Origin: CAVURW01 sp963743595
GTDB lineage: Bacteria; Verrucomicrobiota; Verrucomicrobiia; Methylacidiphilales; UBA1321
Assembly (NCBI GenBank): GCA_963743595.1
Contig: CAVURW010000072.1
Location: forward strand, 1 to 47,875
Direction: 5' to 3'
Length of the DNA: 47,875 bases
Shown: positions 7,784-16,332 of the stretch, piece by piece
Position numbering within the stretch: the first letter of the stretch is position 1
How the letters are laid out: every line of letters starts with the position of its first letter
Notes under the pieces: generated by a model
What the model was told of the DNA's origin: nothing
The model's input: the letters and a program-made list of their open reading frames with translations, nothing else
Database searches by the model: none
Program-made: the position numbers and the translations under genes

Positions 7784-8611
7784 ATGGGGAATCCAGCCGA
7801 TGAACGAGACGTATTCGCGGGCTTCCTGGCCGCCGATCCGATGTTTGCCGGAGTCGCCGTCAAAAGTTGGGGCCCAGCGGCGGACGAGCCGGCAGATATA
7901 GATTGTGAGCTCGTTGACGGTCGCAAAATCGGCATTCAACTGACTACGTGGATCGATGAGCAGCAAATAAAGGCGGCGAAAGATGAGGAAAATCTCGAAA
8001 CGCCATTTCTGGAGGCCCTCGATCCACTGCCACCGAACGACACGGAGCATTTCTACCTCATCTGGATTTTCCCGAAAACGAAGCTGAGGCGTCGGGACAC
8101 TGGCGGATTCCGGACGGAGCTATTGCAGCTCGTGAAGGCACTCGATGCGCGTTGGGAAAGCGAGCCGGACTGGCAGTCTCCCCAAGGTTTTCAGTGGAGC
8201 GACTTCGGCCAGTATCGGCTTCTCGCGAAGTACCTGACGGCGCTCGATGTGCACCCACGCATGCCGTCTGTCGCATCGACGATGGAGAAGGGCAAGCCTG
8301 GCTGGATAACAGTCGAGCCGCCCGGCGGGAATTATGGGACAGAGATCATGGTGGATGCGCTCTGCGATGTTATCGAGGCGAAGGTTAAAAAATATGTAGG
8401 GAAGGCTCGGGGAATGAGCGAACTTCATCTTCTTGTTCATTTCGATAAGGCGTACACATATAACAGCCCTGTTGAGGGCATCGATTTCAGGTATCCGGAA
8501 GCCGTGAAAGCCGCTGCTGCGCGGGTTGGGGATAAGGTCGGCCTGTTTGCCAAGATATTCGTTTTCGTGCCGATTGCCGAGCAACAGAAGGTCTTTCAAT
8601 TGTATCCGTGA
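7784..8611 (+). CDS. Hypothetical protein, possible nuclease-like fold
   Basis: 275 residues, intact, from ATG 7784. The N-terminal third has 'DEPADIDCELVDGRKIGIQLTTW' split as a D, then a beta hairpin ending in I-x-L, followed by a helix; this D...(E/Q)-x-(K/L) layout is loosely like restriction-endonuclease-fold proteins, but the usual lysine is absent, so catalysis is doubtful. Residues 75-110 contain 'EHFYLIWIFPKTKLRRRD', and the C-terminal part ends with a hydrophobic strand 'GLFAKIFVFVPIAEQQKVF'. No signal peptide or membrane segment. It is the only long undamaged gene in the 5-10 kb accessory island. Function not assigned. Confidence 0.55.
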   Translation: MGNPADERDVFAGFLAADPMFAGVAVKSWGPAADEPADIDCELVDGRKIGIQLTTWIDEQQIKAAKDEENLETPFLEALDPLPPNDTEHFYLIWIFPKTKLRRRDTGGFRTELLQLVKALDARWESEPDWQSPQGFQWSDFGQYRLLAKYLTALDVHPRMPSVASTMEKGKPGWITVEPPGGNYGTEIMVDALCDVIEAKVKKYVGKARGMSELHLLVHFDKAYTYNSPVEGIDFRYPEAVKAAAARVGDKVGLFAKIFVFVPIAEQQKVFQLYP

Positions 8612-8680
8612 CGTCTCCCAAAAGCCTCGTCCGGTGGCTCGTTGACGGAGAGGAACCGGAACATGGCGGTCGGCGATCCC

Positions 8681-9531
8681 TCAGGGCTGGATTTTACAGG
8701 CAGCGATGTAGTCGGCCATCGGGCCGACCTCTATCCGGTCTTTGAAGCCGAGGCCCGCAATCTCCTCATATAGATTGACGGCGCGAAGAGCGCACCCGGT
8801 CGCCACAAGCGCATCATAGAGAGATGCCCGGACGGCGCCATATCAGCAAGCATGTTCGCGTCAGAATGCGCGGCGAGTCCGCTGAAATCGAGATGGTGAA
8901 TTGACGATGCCTGCCGATAGAACATCCTGTATAGGTCGAGGTAATCCGGCCCCGCCTCCTTCGCTCTTTCATAAAGAGAAATCCCGCACCACTCGTTACG
9001 CGGCCGTGTCTTGTCGCGCTTGGTGGCGAAGCGCGGTAGCACGGCGTTATAAGCGCTCATCATTTCGCCGTATCGTTTCTTCGAAACCTGGTTCTTCTGT
9101 TCATCCGTAAACAGATCGTAGAGCTGTTTTTGCTGGATGAAGTGATAGCCCATAAAATCCTCGATTTCATCCGGGTGATCCCGGAGCCGGATGATGTTCA
9201 TTTCTATCTCGAACAGACTTCGCGCAAGCTTCATCGCGTCGTGACCGTAGCCGTTCAGGACCAAGGTTAAAAGAGCGCCGTGCGTATTGGCTGACCTGCC
9301 GCCATTTGTCCCGACAATTTGGGATAATCTTCCCTGAACGGGGGTTGCGGTCATCTCCGTGACTATCGGCGCCATTTTGGCCGCGCTATCAAAAAACGGT
9401 TTGTACTTGGTATAGACGGGCTGCCACATTTCGGGCAGACCGGCGACGATCTGGGGAACGGAATCATCCATCATCGTCAGTCTATCGGTACTCGATTGGG
9501 ATACACCGACATTCTTCCGCGCCGCGCGCAC
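8681..9531 (-). pseudogene. DUF5677-like protein, frameshifted
   Basis: Start at 9531 or, more likely, at the Met pair near 9474/9471 ('MMDDSVPQIVAGLPEMW'). The segment 'LVLNGYGHDAMKLARSLFEI' followed by 'EMNIIRLRDHPDEIEDFMGY' and later 'SSIHHLDFSGLAAHSD' matches the helical DUF5677 layout (a helix pair with Arg/Glu and a late His-containing helix). Function is unknown. The frame breaks near 8828-8842, after 'ANMLADMAPS'. The other frame continues 'VRASLYDALVATGCALRAVN' and 'LYEEIAGLGFKDRIEVGPMA' to TGA at 8681, which is the coherent C-terminus. One indel therefore removes about 45 correct residues. Confidence 0.65.
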
Positions 9532-9787
9532 TCTCGCCAGACTTGACGGTTTGTCGGCTATGCGTTGATGAGCCGTTCCCGCGCTCGGAAGATATGGTCG
9601 TTCTCTGGGGATCAGTACCCGTAAGTCGGCTTAGGGACGCTGATTGCCCTGTTTTGTCCAAGCAGCGCGCCGCTCGCCGAGAGGAGAAGAATTAGGTGAA
9701 GGGCCCGAAACGATGGTCACGCGCGTTAGGGGCTCATCGTGAAGGGGGCGAGGGCGTTGAGTGAGAAGTTCGATTCGGCAGCGCAAT

Positions 9788-10155
9788 TCAGGCTCGGATC
9801 GGCAATCGCCGGAGTCGAAATCCTTCGTCTTCGACGATTGCGATGGCTCCGCTGGCGAATTCGGCCGCGCAGTCATCTATCACTCGAAAGAGCCGCGGAT
9901 TCACGGCGGCGGGCGTTTGATTTCGCAGCCGAAAAATGATGACGCTTGGAGCTTTGAGCCGAGATGCGCGAGAATGTCCCCAAAATCCAGATCGAAGGTG
10001 AGGACAATTCTGCGCTCAGCAACAGCTTTCGCCGCGATCTCCGTATCGGGCAGACGAATCAGGCCTTCGTCGCGGAGATGAACGGCATCGTGATTAGCCG
10101 CGCGCAACGCCTCGACTGTCGAGAGCGACACGCCCATGTCGGCCAGGAATCTCAC
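9788..10155 (-). pseudogene. DUF5615 PIN-like toxin, frameshifted
   Basis: Starts at GTG 10155, overlapping the stop of the upstream DUF433 gene by 4 bases. The product opens 'VRFLADMGVSLSTVEALRAA', then 'HDAVHLRDEGLIRLPDTEI' and 'VLTFDLDFGDILAH'. These are the hallmarks of DUF5615, a PIN-like nuclease domain with conserved Asp residues (D of ADMG, DxD of FDLDFGD). Near 9950-9957 the frame shifts; the other frame continues 'PSVIIFRLRNQTPAAVNPRL' and 'AIVEDEGFRLRRLPIRA' to TGA at 9788-9790, the normal family end. The active-site Asp residues precede the break, so a truncated product might fold poorly. It would be the toxin of a type II pair. Confidence 0.8.
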
Positions 10156-10382
10156 GCAGCAGGGCTCTTGAAAAATCCGATCTCCTCGTTCGCCAGAGCC
10201 GAGGCGTATTGAAGGGATTGGCGTATGTCTTCGGATTCCAGTTCGGGATATTCCCGGATAATGCTCTCCGCGGACATTCCATTTGCCACCAGGTTGACGA
10301 CCAGGGCGACCGTGATTCGCATCCCGCGGATGCACGCGCGCCCTCCCATGAGGGCAGGATCGAACGTAATCCGGTCGAACAT
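10152..10382 (-). CDS. DUF433 antitoxin-like protein
   Basis: 76 residues from ATG 10382. 'ITFDPALMGGRACIRGMRIT' followed by 'VALVVNLVANGMSAESIIRE' and 'YPELESEDIRQSLQYASALA' is the DUF433 pattern: a G-G-x-x-x-I-x-G-x-R-I-x hairpin, then a winged/ribbon helix with Y-P-x-L-x-x-x-D. DUF433 proteins are predicted antitoxins that sit directly upstream of DUF5615 toxins, as here, with a 4-base overlap, which suggests translational coupling. The gene is intact while the toxin is frameshifted, an order expected if the toxin was inactivated first. Autoregulation by the antitoxin is likely for the family, not shown here. Confidence 0.85.
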   Translation of the reverse strand: MFDRITFDPALMGGRACIRGMRITVALVVNLVANGMSAESIIREYPELESEDIRQSLQYASALANEEIGFFKSPAA

Positions 10383-10454
10383 AGGGCTAGTCTAGCAACC
10401 CACGATGCTGTCCAGGAGCGGGGCTGATGCTGACGGCTGCATTACTCCCCTGAA

Positions 10455-10535
10455 GTCGGCATCGCAACCGGAATCCCGAACGCATGGTCACGCCATCGGT
10501 TAGCGCGTTAAACGTCAAGACGATTGTGGCTCCGG
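10455..10535. repeat. 81-bp repeat, copy A (interrupted by ISKra4-type element)
   Basis: The segment beginning GTCGGCATCGCAA and ending GATTGTGGCTCCGG matches 18466-18546 with about four mismatches. Copy A is broken by the insertion element right after GTGGCTCCG, and resumes at 12390. The repeat has no recognised identity. Confidence 0.8.
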
Positions 10536-10572
10536 GGTGCGCGACATAGAAGTAGTTAATAACAATTCATAA

Positions 10573-11886
10573 TCAGGCGGCGCGGCGAGCAGCCCAATAA
10601 TCCTCCAGCTCGCCGTTGAGCAGGCAGCAACGCAAAGCGATGATGGCGTTTGCGCCCCGCACGGTCCAGAACATGCCGGACAGTTTGAGACGGCTACCGA
10701 TTACGGTTTTGCAGCCGGCCTCAATAACGCCGGAGCCGACGAACAGGTTCTTCTGCCGGAATTCTGGGTAGCGCATACGGTCGCGGTTGCCGTCGAAGTA
10801 TTCGGCCTCAGCATAGGTAGCCTTGGCCAGCTCAGAGTTCTGTTCCCCGTCAGCCAGCCTGCGAAGTGCCGCTGTGAGTTTTTCGATCTTGCCGTTCTCC
10901 AACCAATCCAGCTTGCGCATCAGCCAGCGCTTCTGCGCGACTTCATCGGCGGGATGCAGCTTGCGCGCCAAGTCCCAAAGATGCTCGCGGGCATGATAGA
11001 GATCAACGATCTGAATGGCGCCAGGAAAGTGCTGATCGGCGATGTTCCAGATCCAATGCGATCCGTCACCCATGACCACGCGGATCGTGGCGCGGTTCCA
11101 ACCCCGATCCCAAGCCTCGGTATAAATTCGCAGACCAAAGTCTTCCGCAGTTTCGATCGCGCCGACGTAGGTGGTGGAATCTTCGTCGCGCACAGGCCGG
11201 CCCTTCTCATCAACGGTGGTTTGTGTGAACACCGCGCCGAGTTTACATTCGCGAGTGCGGGCCGGTTGGCCTGGGGTTCGACCGGCCCGGCCTTCGGTTT
11301 CGGTCTTCACCACAAACACCTGTGTTCCATCCATCTGAACGTACAGATACGGAATCGACGGGCCAGCCACGGTCGGAAGACGGAGTTGCTTGGCGCTCTG
11401 GATGGCTTGCTGCTCCCGGATCTCAATATCTTCTCCCACCGATTCGGCAGTTCTCTCGACCGTTTTCGCGGTCACGTCTAAACCCGCCAGAAGCTTGATT
11501 TGGTCCCGGCCTTGCGCGAAGGGCGCCACGCCGCCGACGGCGGCGAGCATGCGCCGCACTCCCGGAGAGAAGTCCGTCTGGGCGATGTCCAGTTCAACGT
11601 CGGCGGGAAAATACCCCGTGTGGCAGGCTGGACACAAGTAATAGGGTCGTTCAATACGCGCCCAGCCGACCACGGTGAGGATCGGCCGAGAGCGCATTCC
11701 TTCATAGCGGGCGACACGACCGCAAGCGCAAGGAAGGTGGCGCTGATCGTCATCTGGTGGTGAAAGGCGCAGCAACTCGGTCACGGCGTCAGCTCCCGTT
11801 TGATGGACCGTGGAGCGAATCGCCATCTCAGCCGCCTCGAGATCCAGTTGGCCGGTTTTGTGGCGGTCCGCGAAAATCCTTTGCAT
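10573..11886 (-). CDS. ISKra4-family transposase
   Basis: 437 residues from ATG 11886, intact. A zinc-ribbon-like segment lies at 50-90 ('LPCACGRVARYEG', then 'YYLCPACHTGYFP'). The DDE-type catalytic core includes 'YVQMDGTQVFV' (first Asp, about 187), 'VVMGDGSHWIWNIADQHFPG' (second Asp, about 270) and 'LFVGSGVIEAGCKTVIGSRL' (likely Glu, about 393), with a C-terminal 'LSGMFWTVRGANAIIALR' helix. This order is typical of ISKra4 (ISAzba1 subgroup) enzymes, which catalyse cut-and-paste or copy-out movement of the element. The gene ends 22 bases inside the left inverted repeat. No defect seen. Confidence 0.9.
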   Translation of the reverse strand: MQRIFADRHKTGQLDLEAAEMAIRSTVHQTGADAVTELLRLSPPDDDQRHLPCACGRVARYEGMRSRPILTVVGWARIERPYYLCPACHTGYFPADVELDIAQTDFSPGVRRMLAAVGGVAPFAQGRDQIKLLAGLDVTAKTVERTAESVGEDIEIREQQAIQSAKQLRLPTVAGPSIPYLYVQMDGTQVFVVKTETEGRAGRTPGQPARTRECKLGAVFTQTTVDEKGRPVRDEDSTTYVGAIETAEDFGLRIYTEAWDRGWNRATIRVVMGDGSHWIWNIADQHFPGAIQIVDLYHAREHLWDLARKLHPADEVAQKRWLMRKLDWLENGKIEKLTAALRRLADGEQNSELAKATYAEAEYFDGNRDRMRYPEFRQKNLFVGSGVIEAGCKTVIGSRLKLSGMFWTVRGANAIIALRCCLLNGELEDYWAARRAA

Positions 11887-11894
11887 CTGTTCTT

Positions 11895-12293
11895 CTAATT
11901 GGCTGGAGGCCTTTTGGCCGGCCGCCGCCGTCGTTTTTTTTCCTGGGACACGTGCTCTTCCGCCGCGGATCGAGCCCGACAGATCTGGGTGTTGATGTCA
12001 ACGAACGCGCGCACGAGTTGCTCGAAATGGCGAAACTCCGCAATTTCGCGCTCCACCTTCTTCTGCGCGGCGGGAGTGGGCAGTGACTCGGTTACAGTCT
12101 TACCCTGCACTTTGTAAGTCAGGCGAGAGTTTGGACCGTGCGGCGGACCGCCGGGCTGATGACACCGGCAGTTGGGCTTGCCGCAACGGCCGCTGGTATC
12201 AGAGATGGAACCACTGCGCAGATCGCCTAGACCGGCGATCTGTTTGATGAGATCGGCTCGTCGGGACTCCAGATCTCGTAGGGAATCGGACAT
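11895..12293 (-). CDS. DUF6788-type accessory protein of ISKra4 element
   Basis: 132 residues from ATG 12293, with GGAGG 9 bases upstream. The N-terminus is a helix ('RDLESRRADLIKQIAGLG'), followed by 'SISDTSGRCGKPNCRCHQPG' with a C-x4-C-x-C style cluster and 'HGPNSRLTYKVQGKTVTESL', then a helix and a very basic tail 'EKKRRRRPAKRP'. Proteins of this layout commonly precede ISKra4-type transposases; the Cys cluster suggests a metal-bound nucleic-acid-binding knuckle. It ends 8 bases before the transposase start, so the two are probably one transcript. Role in transposition is inferred. Confidence 0.75.
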   Translation of the reverse strand: MSDSLRDLESRRADLIKQIAGLGDLRSGSISDTSGRCGKPNCRCHQPGGPPHGPNSRLTYKVQGKTVTESLPTPAAQKKVEREIAEFRHFEQLVRAFVDINTQICRARSAAEEHVSQEKKRRRRPAKRPPAN

Positions 12294-12389
12294 GGAAGTG
12301 GACCTCCATCTCCTAGCGTATTACATACGCACGGATTGATAGCGCAAAAAAAGAAAATGTCCGAACGGCAATTTCTATGTCGCGCACCC

Positions 12390-12454
12390 GTGGCTCCGGG
12401 GCGCCTTGTTCGGCTGCGACGCAACGCGGTATCCTATTGCAGTAGGATACTTTC
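12390..12454. repeat. ISKra4 right target repeat and resumed repeat copy A
   Basis: GTGGCTCCG at 12390-12398 is the second copy of the target duplication. The host sequence resumes here with GGGCGCC and then leads without a recognisable start into the secreted repeat-protein pseudogene. Confidence 0.7.
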
Positions 12455-14199
12455 ATGCCGCGCGGCAATCCATCACCGGGCGGCGTATATCATTTGCCGG
12501 TTCACCTGGCTCCGAGCGCGTCCTCGATGATTTCGATCATGGACCTGATTCGCAAGGCGTCTCCGGATATGAACGGCCAAACCATTCCGGCGTTAACAAC
12601 GGTAGGGGCGCTGAAGATCACGACGACGAGCGACGATCTTCGCGATACCGCGACGTTCGTGATAGCAGGCGGCATCTTCAATCCGGTAGCAGGCACCTGC
12701 TGCATCAACTACATCACTTGTCCAGGGGCTGTGGGCTCGCAGATTAACCCGTCTTCATTCTCGCTCGCGGCAGGCACCTCGATGAATTTTCAGTTCTTTC
12801 TCATTGATGGCGATGGATCGCAGTGGGATAACACGTGGGAAGCAACATGGGAGGGCTCCTCGTCGGTGATGAGTGTGACGACCGCGACAGGGAAGGGGCT
12901 GGAGGCGGGTTCGGCCGGCATTTCCGCGAACATCACGGGAATTGATGTATACGTGGATCAATTCTGTGGCGCGTTTTGCCCCACGGGTGGGGAAGGGACA
13001 TCGGTTAGTGGCTCGGTTTATGATGCGAGCCCGTCGATTTCATCGGTGACGCCAAACACGTTCACGGTTGGGCAAGCGACACCAAATGTTCAAATTCAAG
13101 GGCAAAACTTCGGGACCAACCAGCCCACGGTCACGTTCTCGCTGGGAAGCGCGCAAGTCACGTCTTACACGGACACGACGATTGTGGTGACAGCGACCGC
13201 GAACGTCGCAGGGATTGGGAGTTTTTCAGTAACATCGACGGGTTATAACGGGCAGCAATTCGAACCAAACCAAAACGGTTCGGCCCAAGCAACATCGCCG
13301 AAAATGACGGCGACTGGCGCGACTGCTGCAACGATCACCGGCCCGAATGGAATTCCACTGGGCGGCTCTGCCAGCTACACAGTCGGTGTTTCGCCATCGA
13401 CTAACACACAGAACATTGTCGTCTCGATTTCGCTGGCATCTGGAACAGGCTCCGCGCAATTCTCCGACGGTACCACGAGCAAGACCATCACCGCGACGAC
13501 CACCTTGACCATAAAAGGAGTAACTGCAACAGCGCCGCCAACAACATCGCCATCACCGCGGCACTCGCTGGCGGCGGACAACTCGCCAAAGTGTCGGTAA
13601 GCGTCGTCTCCGTCAAAATTACTCTCAGGAACTCCGGTCAGCCGTCGCCAAAAAACTCGGCAGGAACCGACCTCGCCGGCGTTACAGGTTCGCCAAACCT
13701 AGGCCAAGTAATCGAGCCAACGTCCCCTAACACGTGCGCCGTGTCGGTCGAACTCGACGGACAGGTTCAGCCGAGTGGGTACGGTGGCACCCTGACGCTG
13801 AAGAGGACTATTGTTAGCAACGGCGGGTATGCGGGAACGGGCGGTTCTACTATCGTGTCACCCGCGCCGAGGGTTAACGGCGCCGACGACACGTCCAGCG
13901 CGAACCTCCGGGACGATAATCCTAGCTCATCGGGCGGGTACATCTACGACCTGGATGCGCCGGGGGTTTCCTTCAGCCCCCCAAATCCGACCTATATTCT
14001 GAGATTCCGCGTGAATCTCCAGGAATACGCAACACTCGATTCCGACTCCAGCAATACTAAGATTGGGACGCTAAACTGGTGCGAACGGTCGTCGTGCAAG
14101 CTATCAAGCAATGGCATCTCAGGCGCATTTTCGAGCGACGTGAGCGGTGACAACACCGCAGCGGTGGGAACTACGCCGATCTCTTGGAACCTGCAGTAA
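12455..14199 (+). pseudogene. Secreted multi-domain Ig/TIG repeat protein, 5'-truncated and frameshifted
   Basis: Homology begins near 12480 ('GGVYHLPVHLAPSASSMISI'), inside the middle of the 'WNPT' domain seen complete at 17241, so the signal peptide and first domain are missing. Next come 'DLRDTATFVIAGGIFNPVAG', a Big2-like segment ('WEGSSSVMSVTTATGKGLEA', about residue 130), an IPT/TIG domain ('SISSVTPNTFTVGQATPNVQ' to 'NVAGIGSFSVTSTGYNG', about 190-270), and another Ig-like domain. Near 13530-13540 the frame shifts; the continuing frame reads 'NNIAITAALAGGGQLAKVSV' and runs to TAA ending 14199. These modules are typical of acidobacterial surface or exported proteins with adhesive or structural roles. 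Two shorter copies of its N-terminal piece lie at 17434 and 17950. Confidence 0.7.
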
Positions 14200-14231
14200 G
14201 AAGGCACAGCGCGAACGAAAAGGGAATGAAG

Positions 14232-14828
14232 ATGAAAAAAACCTTAAAATGCTTAGTCGCTACGGCGCTCTTGGCGTTTATTTTTCTGCCAGTTCTAGAA
14301 GCGCAGGACGACCGATGCCCCGAGGCAGATAGCAGGACGGCAGCGGAACTGGCCGACACAATCCGGAGCGGGAAGTTACGTGCTGTGTGCATGGATCGTT
14401 CAATCCGGCGTCTTGGGACGTTGCACGCGGTAGACGCTATCCCTTTGCTCATCAACCTCCTGGATTACAAGCGCGACCCCGATTATTCGGAAACCTTGGG
14501 GTACAGCTCGAGGCTCGGCGACTGGTATCCGTCCGTTGTCGCGCTTTTTGAGATTGGGAAGCCCGCGCTCCCGAACCTGCTCAAATTCCTTGCAGGTGGC
14601 GAGCCTAAGAGCGTCGCCTTTCATAAAGGCGTCGAAGCCTATATGACTATTACACGGGAGGATCGCGTCTCGGCTGTGCGGGACATCGTCGCTGCAGCGG
14701 CTTCCGCAGGCGACGAATTCGCGAGAGCTAACCTCATGGAAGCATCTCACCAGGCGATTGACTTTTGTCGCAGACCGGGACAAAAGGCGCTCTGTGAGGC
14801 GAGTCTGGCTCCCAAGCTAACGCCGTAA
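14232..14828 (+). CDS. Secreted hypothetical protein
   Basis: 198 residues from ATG 14232 (AAGGGA just upstream; ATG 14226 is an alternative two codons earlier). The signal peptide is clear: KKTLK, then a hydrophobic stretch 'LVATALLAFIFLP', cleavage near LEAQ. The mature part has several helices with conserved-looking 'IRRLGTLHAVDAIPLLINLL' and 'VVALFEIGKPALPNLLKFLA', a HEAT-like alternation of helices, and four Cys that could form two disulfides. It resembles short HEAT-repeat secreted proteins but I do not name a family. It lies 32 bases after the repeat-protein pseudogene and is undamaged. Confidence 0.6.
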   Translation: MKKTLKCLVATALLAFIFLPVLEAQDDRCPEADSRTAAELADTIRSGKLRAVCMDRSIRRLGTLHAVDAIPLLINLLDYKRDPDYSETLGYSSRLGDWYPSVVALFEIGKPALPNLLKFLAGGEPKSVAFHKGVEAYMTITREDRVSAVRDIVAAAASAGDEFARANLMEASHQAIDFCRRPGQKALCEASLAPKLTP

Positions 14829-14915
14829 CGCGAGATGTTCCCGGATTCTCTTCCGCGCCGGGCAGCGATCGGCATTCACCATTTGAACTGCTTATCCATT
14901 TCAGCGCTCCTAGCT

Positions 14916-16309
14916 GGGGCCTAGCCATGGCCGAATCTCGTCTTACACGGACACGACGATTGTGGTGACAGCGACCGCGAACGTCGCAGGAACCGGGAGT
15001 TTCACAGTGACATCAACGGGATATAACGGGCAGCAATTCGAACCAAACGAAGGCGGTTCGGCTCAAGCAACATCGCCGAGTGTAACGGCGAATAATCCAC
15101 CTGCTCCGCAAATAACGGGCGTGAGCTCAACTCCGTTTGTGGCTGGTCAGACCTACCAGAACGTTGTTGTAACAGGGATTAATTTTGGAGCTGGCTCCGC
15201 ATGCCCGACCTCGGTGAAAATCAGTGGGGCCGAGACTAGCCAGTTCTACGTCTCGGTGGCAACTTGCACGCCGACCTCGTTTGAGGGCACCGTCACCATG
15301 GATTGGGCAGCCGCGAGCGGATCACTGGTGGTGACAACTGCGGGTGGAACCGCGACCTATGCACTCCAAATTGCGGCGGTCAACATGCAATTGACGCAAG
15401 TTGGCGCGATCGTCATAAGCTCCGACGGAAAATACTCCGAGATTGCTACGATCAAGCTTGCTGCGGTTCGGTCCGATAACGGTGCCGCGATTACTGATTT
15501 CACCGGCACTGTTGATATTGAGGAAGACGGAACGAATATCTACACTCAAAACCAGACGACGAGCGGGCTGCCGGCGCAGGTAACAATTTCGAGCAACGGC
15601 ACGATAAATTTCACGACGGCCTCCTTAGCCGGGCCAAACGCGGCTCTCACGGCCTGGGCCGAACCCCGCTCAGTTGAAAACCACGAACTCTCCGATTTAT
15701 GGGGGTAAGGATTTCCCAGTTGCTCAGTGGCTTCACACCGGTGCGGTTTTGGATGGGCACGCAAGCGGCGCCGTCCCCGACTGGGTGCAGGCGCGCACTC
15801 GCGACATTTTCGCAAATGGAACAGGTAACGCTAATTCGGTGGCGAATAACAAGGCTGTTCTTTCGACCGTATCAACCTACACCGTTGTGTATATTTCGGG
15901 TTTTAAAGGAGATGCCGCGCCGACCCATCTGGCGCAGTCACCGATCAGAATAAACCCCTTCTCCACATTCATGCGGCTCGACTCCGACCCCGGATCGTCG
16001 AATTGCGGCACAACTCAGTCAAAATTCTTCACTAATACTTTCTACCATGAGGCCCGCCACACTTATCAATTTTCGCAGGCCGCAATCGCTGGAAACGACC
16101 AAGACATGGACTGGGCGGTGACTAACAACGTCTCGATTGCGCCAACGAACATCTTCACCGATACGACCGCATCCAGAACTGTTTGTCACGAGCTAGCCAT
16201 CCCTCAAACGATGCCCCAACAGAGCTTCTTAGGACCCACGATTCCAGACTCATTCACGAATGTGGACTATGCATTAGAGGAAGACGCGTCCGTATTCGCG
16301 CAGAACTAG
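14916..16309 (+). pseudogene. TIG-domain protein with HEARH metallopeptidase-like end, frameshifted
   Basis: Begins at a recombination joint: 25 bases (14916-14940) equal 17306-17330, then the sequence continues with the TIG domain also present at 13161-13320. Readable parts: TIG ending 'VAGTGSFTVTSTGYNGQQFE', a second IPT/TIG ('ITGVSSTPFVAGQTYQNVVV'), an Ig-like domain ('DFTGTVDIEEDGTNIYTQNQ'), then a frame change at CCCC (about 15662-15668) to 'PAQLKTTNSPIYGGKDFPVA' and a C-terminal domain with 'FYHEARHTYQFSQAA' (HExxH-like zinc motif). The stop is TAG at 16307-16309. No start codon or signal peptide of its own is visible. The zinc motif suggests a metallopeptidase domain, now split by the indel. 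Confidence 0.65.
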
Positions 16310-16332
16310 AGAACATCACGGAGAACAGCAAA

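Larger units (their letters stand above)
10535..12389 (-). mobile_element. ISKra4-family insertion sequence, complete
   Basis: 1855 bp. Perfect 17-bp terminal inverted repeats GGGTGCGCGACATAGAA lie at 10535-10551 and (inverted) 12373-12389. A 9-bp direct repeat GTGGCTCCG flanks them at 10526-10534 and 12390-12398, as expected for a target duplication. The interior carries a transposase (10573-11886) and an upstream small Cys-motif protein (11895-12293), both minus strand and intact. An uninterrupted version of the target, GTGGCTCCGG followed by GCGCC with one change, exists at 18537-18551, confirming the boundaries from inside the window. All parts look functional, so the insertion may be recent. 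Confidence 0.92.

Noticed and set aside
10584..12293. Independent genes rather than one insertion sequence
   Set aside because: Perfect inverted ends, a 9-bp target duplication and an empty-site copy show it is one element.
12406..12747. 113-codon frame reading 'VLDDFDHGPDSQGVSG'
   Set aside because: Alternative frame of the secreted-protein module; the same shadow appears in copy 2 at 17241-17699.
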